Shown: positions 7,618 through 13,909, counted from the stretch's first letter. The stretch is 64,000 bases of DNA from Myroides sp. JBRI-B21084 (GCF_030545015.1 NZ_CP120653.1:434001-498000), one strand, 5' to 3'. Notes: generated by a model not told the origin, from the letters alone. Made by a program: numbers and translations.

Positions 7618-8421
7618 TTGAACAGAACGACAGACATAAAAACAATAAATTCAGTTGGACAAATTCCGACACTTGACACAATTCGTTCAACTCCACGTGA
7701 ACGGACAATAAAACTTGTGTTTGAAAAAGAAGTTCAAAGTCAAAGAGAAGCAATAGGACAAAATCTAAAAACTGAACTTGTAGGCTTTCAAGTTGGAATA
7801 CATACAAGTGATCCTGAAATAAACATTGCTAAACTAATTACGGACAAAGAAATTGAAGACAATCAGGACTTTTTTGAGCAATGTGCAAAGGATTACAGAC
7901 AATTAGGAGAAGAATTGTTATTTAAGTTGGTTGACAAACTTAATTTGAACTTAAATAGAGAATTTCCAATGCAGACTTTTAACGAACTTAAAAGAGACGC
8001 AAGGTCTAATGGAAAAGTTGAGGGATGGAATTATTATGTTCACGGTTTCCATTGTGGCTTTGTAAACATTAAAACTAAACAAGAAATAGAAGTTCCACTT
8101 GTATTTGGTGAAGAATTTGGAGATTTAGACCCTTACTTTTTCTCAAAGTTCATTAAATCGACACCGAAATATAAACCTTTACCAGTTGAAATTTTTGAAG
8201 ATTATGCAGACGGAGTAAGAATAAACGAGACAATGCTTAAACTTGGAAAATTTGAAAAAATAAGCTCAAATGTTGGCAATCATTATGGAATAGTAGTTAC
8301 CGACAGACAAAAAGTAGAAATAAAATCATATTTGGACTTGGAAAAAATGTACCAAGAACAAAACAAGCAAACTGAAAAACCTAAATTTAACTTTTGGAAA
8401 TTTATGGGACTTAGAAAATAA
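7618..8421 (+). CDS. Hypothetical protein in an inverted cassette, TTG start
   Basis: This is the only rightward gene in the array, at 267 residues. The only possible start near the 5' end is TTG at 7618 (NRTTDIKTINSVGQIPTLDT), because an in-frame stop lies 15 bases upstream. There is no signal peptide. A conserved-looking core reads WNYYVHGFHCGFVNIKT, then EIEVPLVFGEEFGDLDPYFF. This resembles small bacterial DUF proteins of the DUF6896 type, from memory only. The frame ends 10 bases before the core of spacer 9, which is also inverted relative to all the others. Gene and spacer therefore turned round as one unit. Confidence 0.65.
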   Translation: MNRTTDIKTINSVGQIPTLDTIRSTPRERTIKLVFEKEVQSQREAIGQNLKTELVGFQVGIHTSDPEINIAKLITDKEIEDNQDFFEQCAKDYRQLGEELLFKLVDKLNLNLNREFPMQTFNELKRDARSNGKVEGWNYYVHGFHCGFVNIKTKQEIEVPLVFGEEFGDLDPYFFSKFIKSTPKYKPLPVEIFEDYADGVRINETMLKLGKFEKISSNVGNHYGIVVTDRQKVEIKSYLDLEKMYQEQNKQTEKPKFNFWKFMGLRK

Positions 8422-8427
8422 AAACGA

Positions 8428-8563
8428 ACGCACAACATCGGTTTGGCAATATGGCGGCTGAAGTGCTTCTATGAAACATTTGTGCAAGATTCAACGGCAG
8501 TAATTCTATTGAAATTTTGTGCTAAAATTCCACCACATCGCCAAGCCGAAAACCGTTAGCGGC
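8428..8563 (+). repeat. Cassette spacer 9, in opposite orientation
   Basis: Read on the minus strand it has the standard form: GCTAACGGTTTTCGGCTTGG (8561 downward) at one end and GCCAAACCGATGTTGTGC at the other. Read on the plus strand it therefore follows the plus-strand gene exactly as the other spacers follow the minus-strand genes. Its gene-proximal half is nearly identical to spacer 7. Confidence 0.8.
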
Positions 8564-9704
8564 TGTGATTTTCATTCCAGTCCACTTTTGTTATTTTATT
8601 ATCTTCTATTATCAAAACAGAAATTTCTCTATAAAGTCCTGTTCCATAATGGTCCAAATTCATTAAAATGTAATTTCCATATTGTTTTGTAATTGGGTGG
8701 TGTGTGTATATATCACTAAAAAATAAAGGATTTACAATCTCAATTTCGTTCCCTTTAATTTCTGCAAGAAAAGTTAAGTCAGAAAGATGAACTACAAATA
8801 ACTCTTTATTTTGGTATTTGAAAGATGAGAATATTTGAACTCCATAAAAATCAATCTTTTTCTTGTAAGCGTTCGATTTATCAACATACCCTAAAGCCTC
8901 TCCATTTACAGTTTTTCTGATTTCATTTGGTTTTGCTAAAGTGAGTTTTCTTGGGTTAGCTATAGTTTTAATTTCAGTAGAACCACCACCGTGTCCCAAA
9001 TGAGCTAACACATTATATCCATTTTTGTCTTTAATAACTGAATTAGCGCAAGTAGATTCGGTGAAAAATGATTTTGAAGATTTTTTTTCGTAGAAATAAA
9101 CTGTTCCACCCCATTCTCCGTAACAATCTCCATAAACAATGAATTCATGATCTTCAAAAAGTTTAGGTTGATTTTTTAAAGGAAAATAGTCTTTATGTTT
9201 TATCCATTTATTTCCGTTCCATTTATAAATTGAATTACCGGATAATGCTCCTAATTGTTTGTCGATTATCCAATGATATTTGAACTTTTTAGTATTTAGT
9301 TTATCCTCAAGTTTTGTGTCTCTTTCAAAATTGTCAAGTTTAAAACAAGCAAACTTGCCATTCTCGAATAGGGAAATCAGTGAATTTTCATAGATAACTG
9401 AAAATGATTTTGGGAAATTTTTAACGTAATCTTTATCTTCTTCAGCTTCCTCATATTTCATTGCGAAATATGGATTTTTAATGACAATGTGAGTTGTATC
9501 GAATTTTATAAAATTTTTGCTGACAGAAACATTGAATTTTTCTTTAAATGGACTTGTGTAGAGACTATCGCGAGTAATTGTAATTTCATCCCAACTTTGC
9601 TTCTGAAAATAATTCACGAGCTGTTTTTCAAAATTCAGTTGCATGTTTTGAGCTGAAACCGAAAATCCTAAAATCAATAATATGTACAAGTGTTTCTTCA
9701 TCAT
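8556..9704 (-). CDS. Secreted protein of unknown function
   Basis: The start is one of the tandem ATG codons at 9704 and 9701, giving MMKKHLYILLILGFSVSAQ, a clear signal peptide, and about 382 residues in total. The mature protein is beta-rich, with repeated short segments such as KHYFPLKNQPKLFEDHEFIV and VIKDKNGYNVLAHLGHGGGS. The HLGHGGGS run and a single Cys pair (FTEST-C and YGD-C) stand out. I recognise no family. The ATG is only about 7 bases from the core (GTTAGCGGCAATGATG), so the leader is part of the inverted repeat. The stop TAA is supplied by the core at the other end (CGCTAACGG). Confidence 0.65.
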   Translation of the reverse strand: MMKKHLYILLILGFSVSAQNMQLNFEKQLVNYFQKQSWDEITITRDSLYTSPFKEKFNVSVSKNFIKFDTTHIVIKNPYFAMKYEEAEEDKDYVKNFPKSFSVIYENSLISLFENGKFACFKLDNFERDTKLEDKLNTKKFKYHWIIDKQLGALSGNSIYKWNGNKWIKHKDYFPLKNQPKLFEDHEFIVYGDCYGEWGGTVYFYEKKSSKSFFTESTCANSVIKDKNGYNVLAHLGHGGGSTEIKTIANPRKLTLAKPNEIRKTVNGEALGYVDKSNAYKKKIDFYGVQIFSSFKYQNKELFVVHLSDLTFLAEIKGNEIEIVNPLFFSDIYTHHPITKQYGNYILMNLDHYGTGLYREISVLIIEDNKITKVDWNENHSR

Positions 9705-9705
9705 T

Positions 9706-9843
9706 GCCGCTAACGGTTTGGGGCTTTGCGTTCGGGCGGGATTACAAAGCACAAAAGCCGATATTATTACTAATGTTCAATTGAAAAACTGCCGTTGAAT
9801 TTTGCACGTCAGCCCGCCTGACGCAAAACCCATGTTGTGTGCA
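9706..9843 (-). repeat. Cassette spacer 10 (attC-like palindrome)
   Basis: The arm at 9707-9741 (CCGCTAACGGTTTGGGGCTT then TGCGTTCGGGCGGG) pairs with about 9812-9841 (GCCCGCCTGACGCAAAACCC then ATGTTGTGTG). The interior again carries AAAAGCCGATATT and ACTAATGTTCAA, modules shared with spacers 3, 5 and 7. Confidence 0.78.
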
Positions 9844-9844
9844 G

Positions 9845-10174
9845 TTATTTAAAATCAATCAATTCTTTCATTTCTTCTATAATATTTTCTTTGTTCAAAT
9901 GCTCTGGTTCGCCAAACTTGAATTTTATACTAAATTGTTTTTCGATATTGTCAATAAGTGTACTTGATGTTTTTAGTTCACCCTCAAACCAATTTGTCCA
10001 GGCAAAAAGAATTGTCTCAACATTATTGTCTAATTGATAAAGGTCAAAGTCAATTCCTTTGTCAAAGAGTTTGGTAGAATACTCAAGAGAAACTTTCCAC
10101 CCAGTTTTTGTCAAATACTTAATAATTGAGTAAAAAAGTTCTGTGTCAATACCTGTTGCAATTTTTGTTTCCAT
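9845..10174 (-). CDS. Hypothetical small protein, second gene of a two-gene cassette
   Basis: This 109-residue acidic protein (METKIATGIDTELFYSIIKY) has no signal peptide or membrane segment. Its middle (LEYSTKLFDKGIDFDLYQLD, then ETILFAWTNWFEGELKTSS) suggests a small alpha/beta fold. The upstream gene stops at 10175-10177 and this ATG follows with no gap (TAAATG), so the two are translationally coupled. Both share one pair of terminal repeats (GTTGTGTGCARTTA), making this the only clearly bicistronic cassette in the array. The function is unknown; a paired effector/immunity or toxin/antitoxin role is possible but unsupported. Confidence 0.6.
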   Translation of the reverse strand: METKIATGIDTELFYSIIKYLTKTGWKVSLEYSTKLFDKGIDFDLYQLDNNVETILFAWTNWFEGELKTSSTLIDNIEKQFSIKFKFGEPEHLNKENIIEEMKELIDFK

Positions 10175-10426
10175 TTACTTGTCTTGCCATTGCATTATTT
10201 GTACTGCCAGAATGTTAGAGTCAAACTTATTGCTAAAAAGTCCAAATGTTACACATAACTCACTTTCAATAATTCGACTTATTTTTTCGACATTTCTTTC
10301 TTTGAGCAAAGCGTTAAGCAGTTTTTTTGAAAAGTCGTCAAGTTTTGATTTTGAAGCAACATTGATTAGATTCCAATTGTAAATTAGTTTTGATAGCTCT
10401 TTTATTTTTCCTTCAAATTCAGTCAT
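10175..10426 (-). CDS. Hypothetical small protein, first gene of a two-gene cassette
   Basis: I choose ATG 10426 (MTEFEGKIKELSKLIYNWNL), giving 83 residues. The longer open frame to 10645 runs back through GC-rich spacer sequence and is unlikely to be real. The protein is helical, mildly basic and cytoplasmic, with no known domain that I recognise. Its stop codon abuts the next ATG. The distance from this ATG to the cassette core near 10487 is about 60 bases, the longest leader in the array, but I see no TAnnTTTG box in it. Confidence 0.55.
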   Translation of the reverse strand: MTEFEGKIKELSKLIYNWNLINVASKSKLDDFSKKLLNALLKERNVEKISRIIESELCVTFGLFSNKFDSNILAVQIMQWQDK

Positions 10427-10478
10427 ACAAAGATTTTCTACTTGTCGGTTTGTTGTCAGGGATGATGTGGTGTTTAAT

Positions 10479-10616
10479 TGCACACAACGGGGCGGCGGCT
10501 TTGCGAAGTTCTTTTTCCGAGCAAGCTCGGAGAAAGGATTTAGCAAAATCGCATGATGTGCGAAGTTCGCGAAGCGACAAGCGCATCGTGCGGTGTAGGC
10601 GCCGCCCCGATGTGGC
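10479..10616 (-). repeat. Cassette spacer 11, GC-rich
   Basis: The left arm around 10483-10500 (CACAACGGGGCGGCGGC) pairs with 10599-10614 (GCGCCGCCCCGATGTG). The interior includes the short hairpin CCGAGCAAGCTCGG (about 10528-10541) and the repeated GAAGTTC/GCGAAG and CGCAT motifs. It is strikingly richer in G+C than the rest of the window. Confidence 0.65.
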
Positions 10617-10646
10617 GAAAGGAGCGTAAGCGGATTTCGCCACATC
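10609..10646. repeat. 38-base hairpin between two spacers, possible gene-less cassette
   Basis: GATGTGGCGAAA at 10609-10620 is exactly complementary to TTTCGCCACATC at 10635-10646, with a 14-base loop. It lies where a gene and its terminal repeats would normally be, between spacers 11 and 12. Confidence 0.6.
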
Positions 10647-10736
10647 GGTTCGGGTATTTATGAAGGGCGGAAAATCAAGGCACAAATGTTGAGTTTTGCA
10701 CTTCAGCCCGCCTTTCATAAATACCTTGTTAGCGGT
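10637..10736 (-). repeat. Cassette spacer 12 (attC-like palindrome)
   Basis: The arm at 10646-10670 (CGGTTCGGGTATTTATGAAG then GGCGG) pairs with 10709-10736 (CCGCCTTTCATAAATACCTT then GTTAGCGG). This is the shortest spacer, with a loop of about 38 bases that includes the shared CACAAATGTTGAGTTTTGCA segment. Confidence 0.75.
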
Positions 10737-10744
10737 AGGCGTTT

Positions 10745-11311
10745 TTATTTTAGTTTATTAAAAGTCTCATCTAATTTTTCAAACTTCAGTTTGTCAAATT
10801 CTTTACTTGGAACTTGAATCCCATTCAAGTCGCTAAAAAGTATAGAATAATCATTAGTACCAAGTTCATCTTTCATTATTCTATCTGCTGTTTCTTTTGT
10901 AACTGTAACAGTTTTTTTATACTCTTCATAATATTTGCTTCTGTCTTCTAAATCTATCGGAATTGAAGTAATTGTAATTTTTTCAGTTGGTGTTTGTGCA
11001 AATGTTTGAAAAGCTACATAAATAATATCTCTTTTTACAATTTCGTTTATAACCTTGTCAAGGTCTCCTTTTACTATGGGTTTTGAAACTTGAATATGAA
11101 GCTTTTCTGAATTTTCGTCAATTATTTTTAAAGTTCCATTTTCGGTACTAAAATCTCCAGCTTCAGTCAGCATATCCTTAACAGAATTAAATTTCTGTAA
11201 ATTCTCAGTTGTAACTTCTTTTGTTTCTATCGGTTTGTCAGCTTTTTTGTTGTCGTTCCCACAACAGTTCAAAAGTGAAATAATGATAATGCTAAAAAAT
11301 AAATTCTTCAT
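10745..11311 (-). CDS. Lipoprotein of unknown function, first cassette gene
   Basis: This 188-residue protein begins MKNLFFSIIIISLLNCCGND, a signal peptide with a Cys at the lipobox position, so it is probably a lipid-anchored envelope protein. The mature region is charged and predicted alpha/beta, with a DNGT/IIDENSEKLHIQVSKP strand pair and a helix at the C-terminus (KEFDKLKFEKLDETFNKLK). I recognise no family. It is the cassette nearest the array's outer edge. Its terminal repeats are GTTAGCGGTAGGCG (10729 onward) and CGCTTACCGCTAAC (ending 11370). The promoter-like box at 11374-11381 would give it a leader of roughly 55 bases. Confidence 0.65.
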   Translation of the reverse strand: MKNLFFSIIIISLLNCCGNDNKKADKPIETKEVTTENLQKFNSVKDMLTEAGDFSTENGTLKIIDENSEKLHIQVSKPIVKGDLDKVINEIVKRDIIYVAFQTFAQTPTEKITITSIPIDLEDRSKYYEEYKKTVTVTKETADRIMKDELGTNDYSILFSDLNGIQVPSKEFDKLKFEKLDETFNKLK

Positions 11312-11373
11312 ACTTTTTTGACTTTAAAGTTAATGTTTTGTGACGGGGTTTTGATACGCTTACCGCTAACACC

Positions 11374-11381
11374 CAAATATA
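11374..11381 (-). promoter_or_regulatory. Promoter -7 box reading into the cassette array
   Basis: On the minus strand this reads TATATTTG, a full match to the Bacteroidota -7 consensus TAnnTTTG. It lies 4 bases outside the last cassette core (GCTAAC ending 11370) and points at the cassettes, so transcription would start at or inside the core. I see no clear TTG -33 element at 19 to 23 bases upstream, only A/T-rich sequence. Confidence 0.45.
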
Positions 11382-11557
11382 CGAAAGTTTTTTGTTTTTG
11401 AATAAATTAGTTTAAAATTATATAAAACATTGATAATTAAAAATATAAGCGACATTAAACACTTACAATCGACTATAAATGTTTATTAACCGAATAATAT
11501 TTGTAACTTAAACCAACTTTGTACCAATCAATTTTTAAACTATAAAATTTACAAGCC

Positions 11558-11881
11558 ATGAGTACATTACGTAACAGTGTTCGCTTAATCGGTAGAGTAG
11601 GCAACAACCCAGAAACAAAAACATTTGATAACGGTACCAAAGTATCTTTATCTTTAGCTACAAGCGATTTTTACTATAACGATAAAAACGAAAAAATAGA
11701 AAATACCCAATGGCACAATATTGTTGCTTGGGGCAAAACTGCCGAGTTAATTCAGAAATATGTTGAAAAAGGTAAAGAAATTGCCGTAGAAGGCAAACTT
11801 ACGTACCGATCGTACGAAGATAAAGAAGGTATTAAACGCAGTATTACCGAAATTGTGGTGAGCGAAATTGTGTTTTTTTAA
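11558..11881 (+). CDS. ssb: Single-stranded DNA-binding protein
   Basis: This 107-residue SSB binds single-stranded DNA during replication, repair and recombination. It consists of the OB-fold domain only: MSTLRNSVRLIGRVGNNPET, TKVSLSLATSDFYYNDKNEK and TQWHNIVAWGKTAELIQKYV are typical SSB strands, and VEGKLTYRSYEDKEGIKRS closes the fold. It lacks the acidic C-terminal tail (DDDIPF type) that recruits partner proteins in many SSBs; short forms like this are common as second SSB copies in Bacteroidota. It has its own terminator just downstream. It is transcribed away from the cassette array, which begins 190 bases upstream. Confidence 0.95.
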   Translation: MSTLRNSVRLIGRVGNNPETKTFDNGTKVSLSLATSDFYYNDKNEKIENTQWHNIVAWGKTAELIQKYVEKGKEIAVEGKLTYRSYEDKEGIKRSITEIVVSEIVFF

Positions 11882-11885
11882 AATA

Positions 11886-11914
11886 GAATCCCGATTTTTT
11901 CGGGATTTTTTTTA
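11886..11914 (+). terminator. Rho-independent terminator after ssb
   Basis: An AATCCCGA stem, a short T loop and the TCGGGATT stem are followed by a run of eight T residues. Confidence 0.85.
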
Positions 11915-11924
11915 TTTTTAAATC

Positions 11925-12314
11925 ATGGAAGCTATTCAATTTGTACATCTTATTTTATATGTTGATAACCAACAAATAAGCACCGATTTTTATACTAAAT
12001 TGTTACAAACACAACCTGTACTTAACGTACCTGGTATGACCGAGTTTTGTTTGGCCGCCAACCTAAAGCTTGGGTTAATGCCTAATAACGGCATAGCTAC
12101 AATTTTAAAGAACAAAACGCCCCACCCAAACACGGGTACCGGAATTCCAAGGTGCGAATTGTATTTGTATGTGCAAAACTTAGAACAATGGTGTACTAAC
12201 GCTAAAAATATTGGTGCTGTTTTAATTTCCGATATCGAAAAGCGCAATTGGGGCGATACCGCTTGTTACTTTGCCGATAAAGACGGCCATATTATTGCCT
12301 TTGCAACTAAATAA
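11925..12314 (+). CDS. VOC (glyoxalase/bleomycin-resistance) family protein
   Basis: This 129-residue protein has the paired beta-alpha-beta-beta-beta layout of the vicinal oxygen chelate superfamily. The first half starts IQFVHLILYVDNQQISTDFY and the second half ends with ACYFADKDGHIIAFATK, where D-x-DGHxI is the usual end of a VOC domain. VOC proteins bind metals and act as dioxygenases, isomerases or antibiotic-binding proteins; the substrate here cannot be read from sequence. The segment RCELYLYVQNLEQWCTNAKN corresponds to the central strand and helix. It sits alone between the ssb terminator and a convergent gene, with 12 bases separating the two stops. Confidence 0.85.
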   Translation: MEAIQFVHLILYVDNQQISTDFYTKLLQTQPVLNVPGMTEFCLAANLKLGLMPNNGIATILKNKTPHPNTGTGIPRCELYLYVQNLEQWCTNAKNIGAVLISDIEKRNWGDTACYFADKDGHIIAFATK

Positions 12315-12326
12315 ATAATAGTACAC

Positions 12327-13232
12327 TTAAAAAAAGATAGTTTGTGCAGCTTTAAAAGTGTGTACGTGGGCTTGCAAAATGGTTCGCAATTGAGGCGAAT
12401 ACCCACCACCCATGCTGCATTGTACTGGTATTTGGTAATTTTTTGCCAATGTAAAAACCAATTCATCACGTTGTTTGCAACCATCAATGGTACAATTTAA
12501 TTTACCTAATTTATCGGTTTCTAAAATATCAACGCCTGCTTGGTAAAAAATAAAGTCGGGTTTTTGAGTTATAATTATAGGTTCTAAATGCTGAGTTAAA
12601 AGCTGTAAATAGTCAACATCGGTAGTGTGGTTTTCTAAAGCAATATCTAAACTTGATTGTTCTTTTTTAAACGGATAATTGGTTTTACCATGCATTGAAA
12701 ACGTAAAAACGTGTGGGTTGTTTTTAAAAATTTCGGCTGTACCGTTCCCCTGATGCACATCTAAATCAATAATTAAAACTTTAGAAACCAGTTGGTTTTT
12801 TAATAAATATGCAACAGCAATGGCTTGGTCGTTCAACATACAAAAGCCTTCGCCGTAATTTGTAAACGCATGGTGGGTACCGCCTGCTATGTTAAATGCA
12901 ATGCTATTGGTTTGGTACGCTTTTAAAGCGCCTGTTAAAGTGCCTTGTGCAATAATGCGTTCGCGGCGTACTAATTGTTCACTGTGTATAAATCCGGTTT
13001 TTCGTACCTCTTTTGCGGTAAGTTGTAAGTTTACGTATCGGTTTACATAATCGGCATCGTGTACCAAACAAGCTGTTTCAAGGGCAATTTCGTTGGGTTT
13101 AAAAAAACATTCTTCATTTACAATTCCTTCTAAAAGCAGTTGTTTAGGTAATAACTCGTACTTTTCCATAGGAAAACGATGGTTTTCAGGTACAGGATGT
13201 TTGTATATAGGGTGATATGCTATGGGAAACAT
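12327..13232 (-). CDS. Histone-deacetylase-like (AcuC/Hdac family) amidohydrolase
   Basis: This 301-residue protein has the arginase/deacetylase fold signature of class II-type bacterial deacetylases. GGTHHAFTNYGEGFCMLND carries the tandem active-site His, LIIDLDVHQGNGTAEIF carries the zinc-binding Asp and His, QAGVDILETDKLGKL holds the third zinc-ligand Asp, and GGGYSP forms the last loop with the transition-state Tyr. It should be a zinc-dependent cytoplasmic deacetylase acting on acetylated lysine, polyamine or acetyl-amine substrates. Length is normal for the short bacterial forms. It is a single gene in the leftward direction with a short gap from the CAT-like gene. Confidence 0.93.
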   Translation of the reverse strand: MFPIAYHPIYKHPVPENHRFPMEKYELLPKQLLLEGIVNEECFFKPNEIALETACLVHDADYVNRYVNLQLTAKEVRKTGFIHSEQLVRRERIIAQGTLTGALKAYQTNSIAFNIAGGTHHAFTNYGEGFCMLNDQAIAVAYLLKNQLVSKVLIIDLDVHQGNGTAEIFKNNPHVFTFSMHGKTNYPFKKEQSSLDIALENHTTDVDYLQLLTQHLEPIIITQKPDFIFYQAGVDILETDKLGKLNCTIDGCKQRDELVFTLAKNYQIPVQCSMGGGYSPQLRTILQAHVHTFKAAQTIFF

Positions 13233-13282
13233 TTTGTTTTTTTAAATGGATAAATAAATTAAAACTGAACTAAAAACATGGA

Positions 13283-13909
13283 TTATTCATTTAATATTTC
13301 CTGAAACAAATCAAAAAATCTGCCCATATCAATGCCATCAACCAAGCCGTGATGTGCAAATAAAGCAACGTTAAAAAACTTTTTTCCTTTTTTATCAATC
13401 ATTTTTCCAATAGATACTTTGGGCGAGCTATCGGTATATTTAAAACTACGTGCATGTGTTAAAGCGGTAAAATTTACCCACGGAATTGCCGAAAAATGAA
13501 TAATGTTGTCGCCATAATCGTCTTTTGTAAGCAACGTATCGGTTTGTTGTACACGATTTATTTCTTTTTGTACCGATTTTTTAAAGATTTCGATATCATT
13601 GTGATAAATGATGTGCGAAAAACCAAAGGTTTCGTTTTCTTTTAAAATGGTTGATGATGCGTCGATACGATCGTGCTGAAAAACTTTTCCATTATCAATT
13701 CGCAACTTAAAAGCAGGCAGTTGATTCATGGTTTTTAACGTGGCGTATAAATAATAAATGAAAAACGATGTGTTTAATTCTTTAGCTTTTTTGTAGGCTT
13801 TGGTAACATCTACTTCAACGGTTAAGCCATAAAAAGGTTCGTCCATTGCCATGAAAAACTCAAAATGACTTTTTCTTTTCCAAGTATCTAAATTAATTTC
13901 GGTTTTCAT
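13283..13909 (-). CDS. Chloramphenicol acetyltransferase family protein
   Basis: This 208-residue protein aligns with the trimeric CAT fold throughout. It starts at INLDTWKRKSHFEFFMAMDE, which corresponds to the W-x-R-x-x-H/Y-F-x-F opening of CAT. PWVNFTALTHARSF is the conserved PW.xFT block, and ALFAHHGLVDG contains the catalytic HHxxxDG motif. Active-site residues are therefore present. Whether it acetylates chloramphenicol or an endogenous small molecule cannot be told; the context is a core-genome operon with a HAD phosphatase rather than a resistance island. Its ATG overlaps the upstream stop (ATGA), implying translational coupling. Confidence 0.88.
   Translation of the reverse strand: MKTEINLDTWKRKSHFEFFMAMDEPFYGLTVEVDVTKAYKKAKELNTSFFIYYLYATLKTMNQLPAFKLRIDNGKVFQHDRIDASSTILKENETFGFSHIIYHNDIEIFKKSVQKEINRVQQTDTLLTKDDYGDNIIHFSAIPWVNFTALTHARSFKYTDSSPKVSIGKMIDKKGKKFFNVALFAHHGLVDGIDMGRFFDLFQEILNE

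Larger units (their letters stand above)
10427..10744. other. Gene-free stretch made of spacer sequence
   Basis: These 318 bases hold a 5' leader, spacer 11, a small hairpin and spacer 12. Open frames exist on both strands here (for example 10390-10629 plus and 10419-10718 minus), but they consist of palindromic repeat sequence and I do not regard them as genes. Confidence 0.7.
1..11370 (-). mobile_element. Integron-like gene cassette array (runs off the left edge)
   Basis: Thirteen genes, one of them cut by the window edge, are packed between twelve related palindromic spacers. Every gene-spacer boundary carries a GTT core (GTTAGC, GTTACC, GTTGGC or GTTGYG), with GTT facing the spacer. Each gene has a private inverted repeat at its two ends. 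In gene direction a unit reads core, gene, spacer, which is the layout of an integron cassette with a 3' recombination site. Twelve genes point left and one (at 7618) is inverted with its spacer. The right end at 11370 is a core with no spacer beyond it. No recombinase gene is present in the window, so the mechanism is inferred. Alternatives are a family of extended palindromic elements that accumulate between genes, or an uncharacterised transposable system. Confidence 0.7.

Noticed and set aside
10390..10718. Open frames on both strands in the G+C-rich spacer, including a 99-codon one
   Set aside because: They consist of palindromic spacer sequence, overlap each other and have no protein-like features. 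Such frames recur wherever this spacer type occurs.
1..11370. Interpretation of each gene plus its terminal inverted repeats as a composite or insertion-sequence element
   Set aside because: None of the genes resembles a transposase, I see no target-site duplications outside the terminal repeats, and cores are shared directly between neighbours. A cassette arrangement fits better.
1..11370. Canonical integron attC sites
   Set aside because: Core sequences such as GTTAGC and GCTAAC break the GTTRRRY/RYYYAAC consensus at one position, and I cannot identify the usual L-box or extrahelical bases with certainty. I call them attC-like only.
13283..13909. CAT-family gene as an acquired chloramphenicol resistance gene
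   Set aside because: It is coupled to a HAD gene within ordinary core genes, without mobile elements or a change in base composition. Substrate unknown.
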